Source: Streptomyces sp. SDr-06
GTDB lineage: Bacteria; Actinomycetota; Actinomycetes; Streptomycetales; Streptomycetaceae
Length of the DNA: 64,000 nt
NCBI RefSeq assembly: GCF_003324565.1
Contig: NZ_QOLA01000017.1
Coordinates: 62,001 to 126,000, forward strand
Direction of reading: 5' to 3'
Part shown: positions 61,904-64,000 of the stretch, in pieces
How positions within the stretch are numbered: the first letter of the stretch is position 1
Layout: each line of letters starts with the position of its first letter
Notes under the pieces: generated by a model
What the model was told of the DNA's origin: nothing
The model's database searches: none
What the model saw: the letters and a program-made list of their open reading frames with translations, nothing else
Translations under genes and position numbers: made by a program

Positions 61904-63163
61904 TTAGCGCACCCCCCGGATCCGCCCCACGAGTACCGACCCTCCCACCCCGATCACGCCCGCCAGTGCGTACAGCGCGGTGTAGCCGCCCAGGTGGGTT
62001 ACCACCGGGGCGGCTATCGCGGGGGCCAGGACCTGGGGGAGGGCGTTGGCTATGTTGATGACGCCCAGGTCGCGGCCGCGGTCGGTGGCGCTGGGGAGGA
62101 CGTCGGTGAGGAGGGCGAAGTCCACCGACGTGTAGACGCCGTAGCCGACGCCCAGGACCAGGGACGCCACCACCGCGCCCGTCCAGGTCTGCCGCACCGC
62201 GAGCAGCATCGTCGCCGCCGAGATCACCAGTCCGGACCAGACGACGAAGACCTTGCGCCGGCCCGTGCGGTCCGACCAGATGCCGCTGATCACCACCGTG
62301 CCGAGCAGCGTGACCGCGTCCAGGGCGGTCAGGATCAGCACCCCGGTGTCCGCGTCGCCCGCGTAGTGCACCGCGTCGCTCAGGTAGTACAGCAGGTACA
62401 TCGTGCTGATCGAGTACGACAGGTTCATCAGGAAGCGCGTCAGCCAGGCCCAGCCGAAGTCCGGGAATTTCCGCGGGTCCATCCAGAAGCCCGTCAGGAA
62501 CTCCCGCCAGCGGAACGGGTGTTGGGCTGACGCCGACAGGGGTGTGTCTCGGCGCATTGCCACGTACGGCAGGGCCGCCAGGAGCGAGAAGGCCGCGCAG
62601 GTTGCGTACCCCGTGCTGATCCCGCCCGCCGCCGTCGCCAGGGCCGTGCCCACCAGGATGCCGCTCACCTGCGACACCCCCAGCCAGCCGCCGACCATGC
62701 CGCGCTGCCGGTGCGGGACCTGGTCCGGGACGGCGGCCGTCAGCGCGGCGAACGAGGCGTTCAGGGCCAGCTGCACCAGGCACCAGCCCGCCGCCATCGT
62801 CGGCACATCCGGCGCCCACGCGAGGACGAGCAGCCCCGCGAACCCGCCCGCGCCACCCGCCACGACCCACGGGATCCGGCGGCCCACCCGCGCCCTCGTG
62901 CGGTCGGACAGCGCGCCGAACACCGGGTTCGCCACCATCGACACGGCGGCGCCGAGTCCCGTCACCAGGGCGAGAGTTGACGCTTTGTGATCGGGTGTGA
63001 AGCGTTCGGCCTGGCGAGCGAGCAGTAGTTGCAGGGGGCCGAACCAGCCCACCCACACCCCCAGGTTGGCCAGCGACAGCGCGCTCACAAAGCGTCCACC
63101 GGCCCGTTCCCCGGTGTCCTCCACCGGCGTGCCCAGGGCTCTGGCCCCGGGCTCCGCCGTCAC
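61904..63163 (-). CDS. MFS transporter (sugar-type)
   Basis: 419-residue 12-span major facilitator. Motif A-like GALSDRTRARVGRRIPW near residue 95 and ISGIWSDRTGRRKVF in the second half mark the two bundles. It starts with GTG overlapping the stop of the GH1 gene (GTGA at 63160-63163), so it is coupled to it; transport of beta-glucosides is the likely role. Confidence 0.88.
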   Translation of the reverse strand: MTAEPGARALGTPVEDTGERAGGRFVSALSLANLGVWVGWFGPLQLLLARQAERFTPDHKASTLALVTGLGAAVSMVANPVFGALSDRTRARVGRRIPWVVAGGAGGFAGLLVLAWAPDVPTMAAGWCLVQLALNASFAALTAAVPDQVPHRQRGMVGGWLGVSQVSGILVGTALATAAGGISTGYATCAAFSLLAALPYVAMRRDTPLSASAQHPFRWREFLTGFWMDPRKFPDFGWAWLTRFLMNLSYSISTMYLLYYLSDAVHYAGDADTGVLILTALDAVTLLGTVVISGIWSDRTGRRKVFVVWSGLVISAATMLLAVRQTWTGAVVASLVLGVGYGVYTSVDFALLTDVLPSATDRGRDLGVINIANALPQVLAPAIAAPVVTHLGGYTALYALAGVIGVGGSVLVGRIRGVR

Positions 63164-64000
63164 CGGACGTCCCGCGCGTCCCCGGCGGCACTCCGCTCGC
63201 CGCCCCCGGGGGGGTGTCCCGCGCCGCCCCGTACGACGTCCCGGTACCAGGCGTACGAGTCCTTCGGCGTGCGCGCCAGCGTCTCGTAGTCGACGTGGAC
63301 GAGGCCGAAGCGCTGCCGGTACCCCTCCGCCCACTCGAAGTTGTCCAGGATCGACCAGATGAAGTAGCCGCGCACGTCGATGCCCTCGGCCATCGCGCGG
63401 TGCAGGGCGCGCAGATGGCCGTCGTGGTACGCGATCCGCCGGGCGTCCCGCACCCGGCCCGGGTCGGCGGGATCGGGCCCGTCCCCGTACGAGCAGCCGT
63501 TCTCCGTGATGACGACCGGCGGCAGCGAACTCCCGTAGCGGGTGCGGAAGGTGAGCAGGAGCTCGTGCAGGCCGTCCGGGACCACCGGCCAGCCGAAGTC
63601 GGTGCGCTCGTGGCCCTCTATCTCGTGCAGGCCGAACGGCAGGTCCGGCGGCAGCGCGATCCCGGCCAGGCTGGTGACGGCGTCCGGCTTCGGCGCGCCG
63701 ACCAGCGCCGGGTTGTAGTAGTTGATCCCGTACCAGTCGAGAGGTGTCGAGATGACCTTCAGGTCCTCGGCGACCGTGCCGGGCATCAGCTCGGCCCAGC
63801 CCTCGGGGTAGGCGCCGGTGAGGATCGGGTCGGCGAAGAGGCGGTTCATCAGGGTGTCGTAGAGCTCGGACGCCGCGCGGTCCTCGTCGGTGTCCCCGGC
63901 CGTCCACACCGGGCTGTGCGAGGCGGCGATGCCTATCTCCCGCGCCCCGGCGGCCCGCAGCGCCTCAACTCCCATGCCGTGGGCCAGCAGTTGGTGGTGC
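63160..64000 (-). CDS. GH1 beta-glucosidase (N-terminus beyond window)
   Basis: The C-terminal about 280 codons of a family 1 glycosidase that hydrolyses beta-glucosides. The nucleophile is in PPVVITENGCSYGD; FIWSILDNFEWAEGY and RFGLVHVDYETLARTPKDSY are GH1 signatures. The frame is open to the right edge (HHQLLAHGMGVEALRA), so the acid/base region NEP is not seen. Together with the MFS gene it forms a sugar-uptake operon. Confidence 0.92.
   Translation of the reverse strand, partial: HHQLLAHGMGVEALRAAGAREIGIAASHSPVWTAGDTDEDRAASELYDTLMNRLFADPILTGAYPEGWAELMPGTVAEDLKVISTPLDWYGINYYNPALVGAPKPDAVTSLAGIALPPDLPFGLHEIEGHERTDFGWPVVPDGLHELLLTFRTRYGSSLPPVVITENGCSYGDGPDPADPGRVRDARRIAYHDGHLRALHRAMAEGIDVRGYFIWSILDNFEWAEGYRQRFGLVHVDYETLARTPKDSYAWYRDVVRGGAGHPPGGGERSAAGDARDVR

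Overview
The window is chromosomal DNA of a streptomycete (Streptomyces or a close relative). GC content is very high, third codon positions are almost always G or C, and many genes start with GTG or overlap by GTGA/ATGA. Several genes are signature actinomycete regulators: wblA (11480), crp (18374), bldG (45301) and an ssd/cpaE-type septum-site gene (37455). From about 8 kb onward the gene order is the conserved streptomycete core (PBP, wblA, paired ArsA-like ATPases, NUDIX/MBL, crp, nth, acs, ParA-like, HAD, ssd-tad, bldG, hppA, topA, tmk, holB). The first 6 kb looks more accessory.

Layout. 1-6 kb: a truncated glycosyltransferase and a large STAND NTPase with a transmembrane helix and 14 WD40 repeats, next to tRNA-Pro(CGG). 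6-20 kb: Pr6Pr membrane protein, metallophosphoesterase, YqeY-like protein, class A PBP, wblA, two ArsA-family ATPases, DUF4177-RidA, NUDIX-(44-codon ORF)-MBL, nucleotidyltransferase, crp. 19-32 kb: nth with a long lysine-rich N-terminus, CoA pyrophosphatase, MarP-like protease, GH4 glycosidase, a minus-strand run of acs, nhaA, holin-X-like and epoxide-hydrolase-like genes, and a SulP-STAS-carbonic anhydrase fusion. 32-37 kb: NodB-like lipoprotein, ParA-like ATPase, Fic-like protein, a 6S-like RNA region, HAD hydrolase and a 6C RNA. 37-43 kb: a Tad pilus operon (ssd/cpaE, tadA, tadB, tadC, a DUF4244 pilin-like gene, tadE-like and tadG-like). 43-49 kb: DEAD-box helicase, bldG and its anti-sigma partner, hppA, a lipoprotein. 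49-64 kb: methyltransferase, topA, a membrane-fused thymidylate kinase, holB, secreted peptidase, tRNA-Thr(CGT), and an MFS-GH1 beta-glucoside operon cut by the window end.

How parts work together. BldG and the anti-sigma-like protein form a partner-switching pair. TopA, Tmk, HolB and Nth serve DNA replication and repair. NodB-like, PBP and Tad functions act at the cell envelope. Regulation is visible in several places: leaderless starts with a -10-like hexamer 6-8 nt before the start codon at many genes, two GTG-N6-ATCAC Crp-type palindromes (one between crp and nth), a DasR-type dre sequence just upstream of the acs promoter, and long perfect hairpins between convergent genes.

The most unusual items are the C-rich double hairpin (6C RNA) with a 21-codon leaderless-looking ORF running into it, the neighbouring 6S-like rod-shaped RNA, the membrane-embedded thymidylate kinase with a coiled-coil tail, histone-H1-like tails on both Nth and TopA, the STAND-WD40 protein, and an anti-sigma protein whose N-box lacks the expected asparagine.
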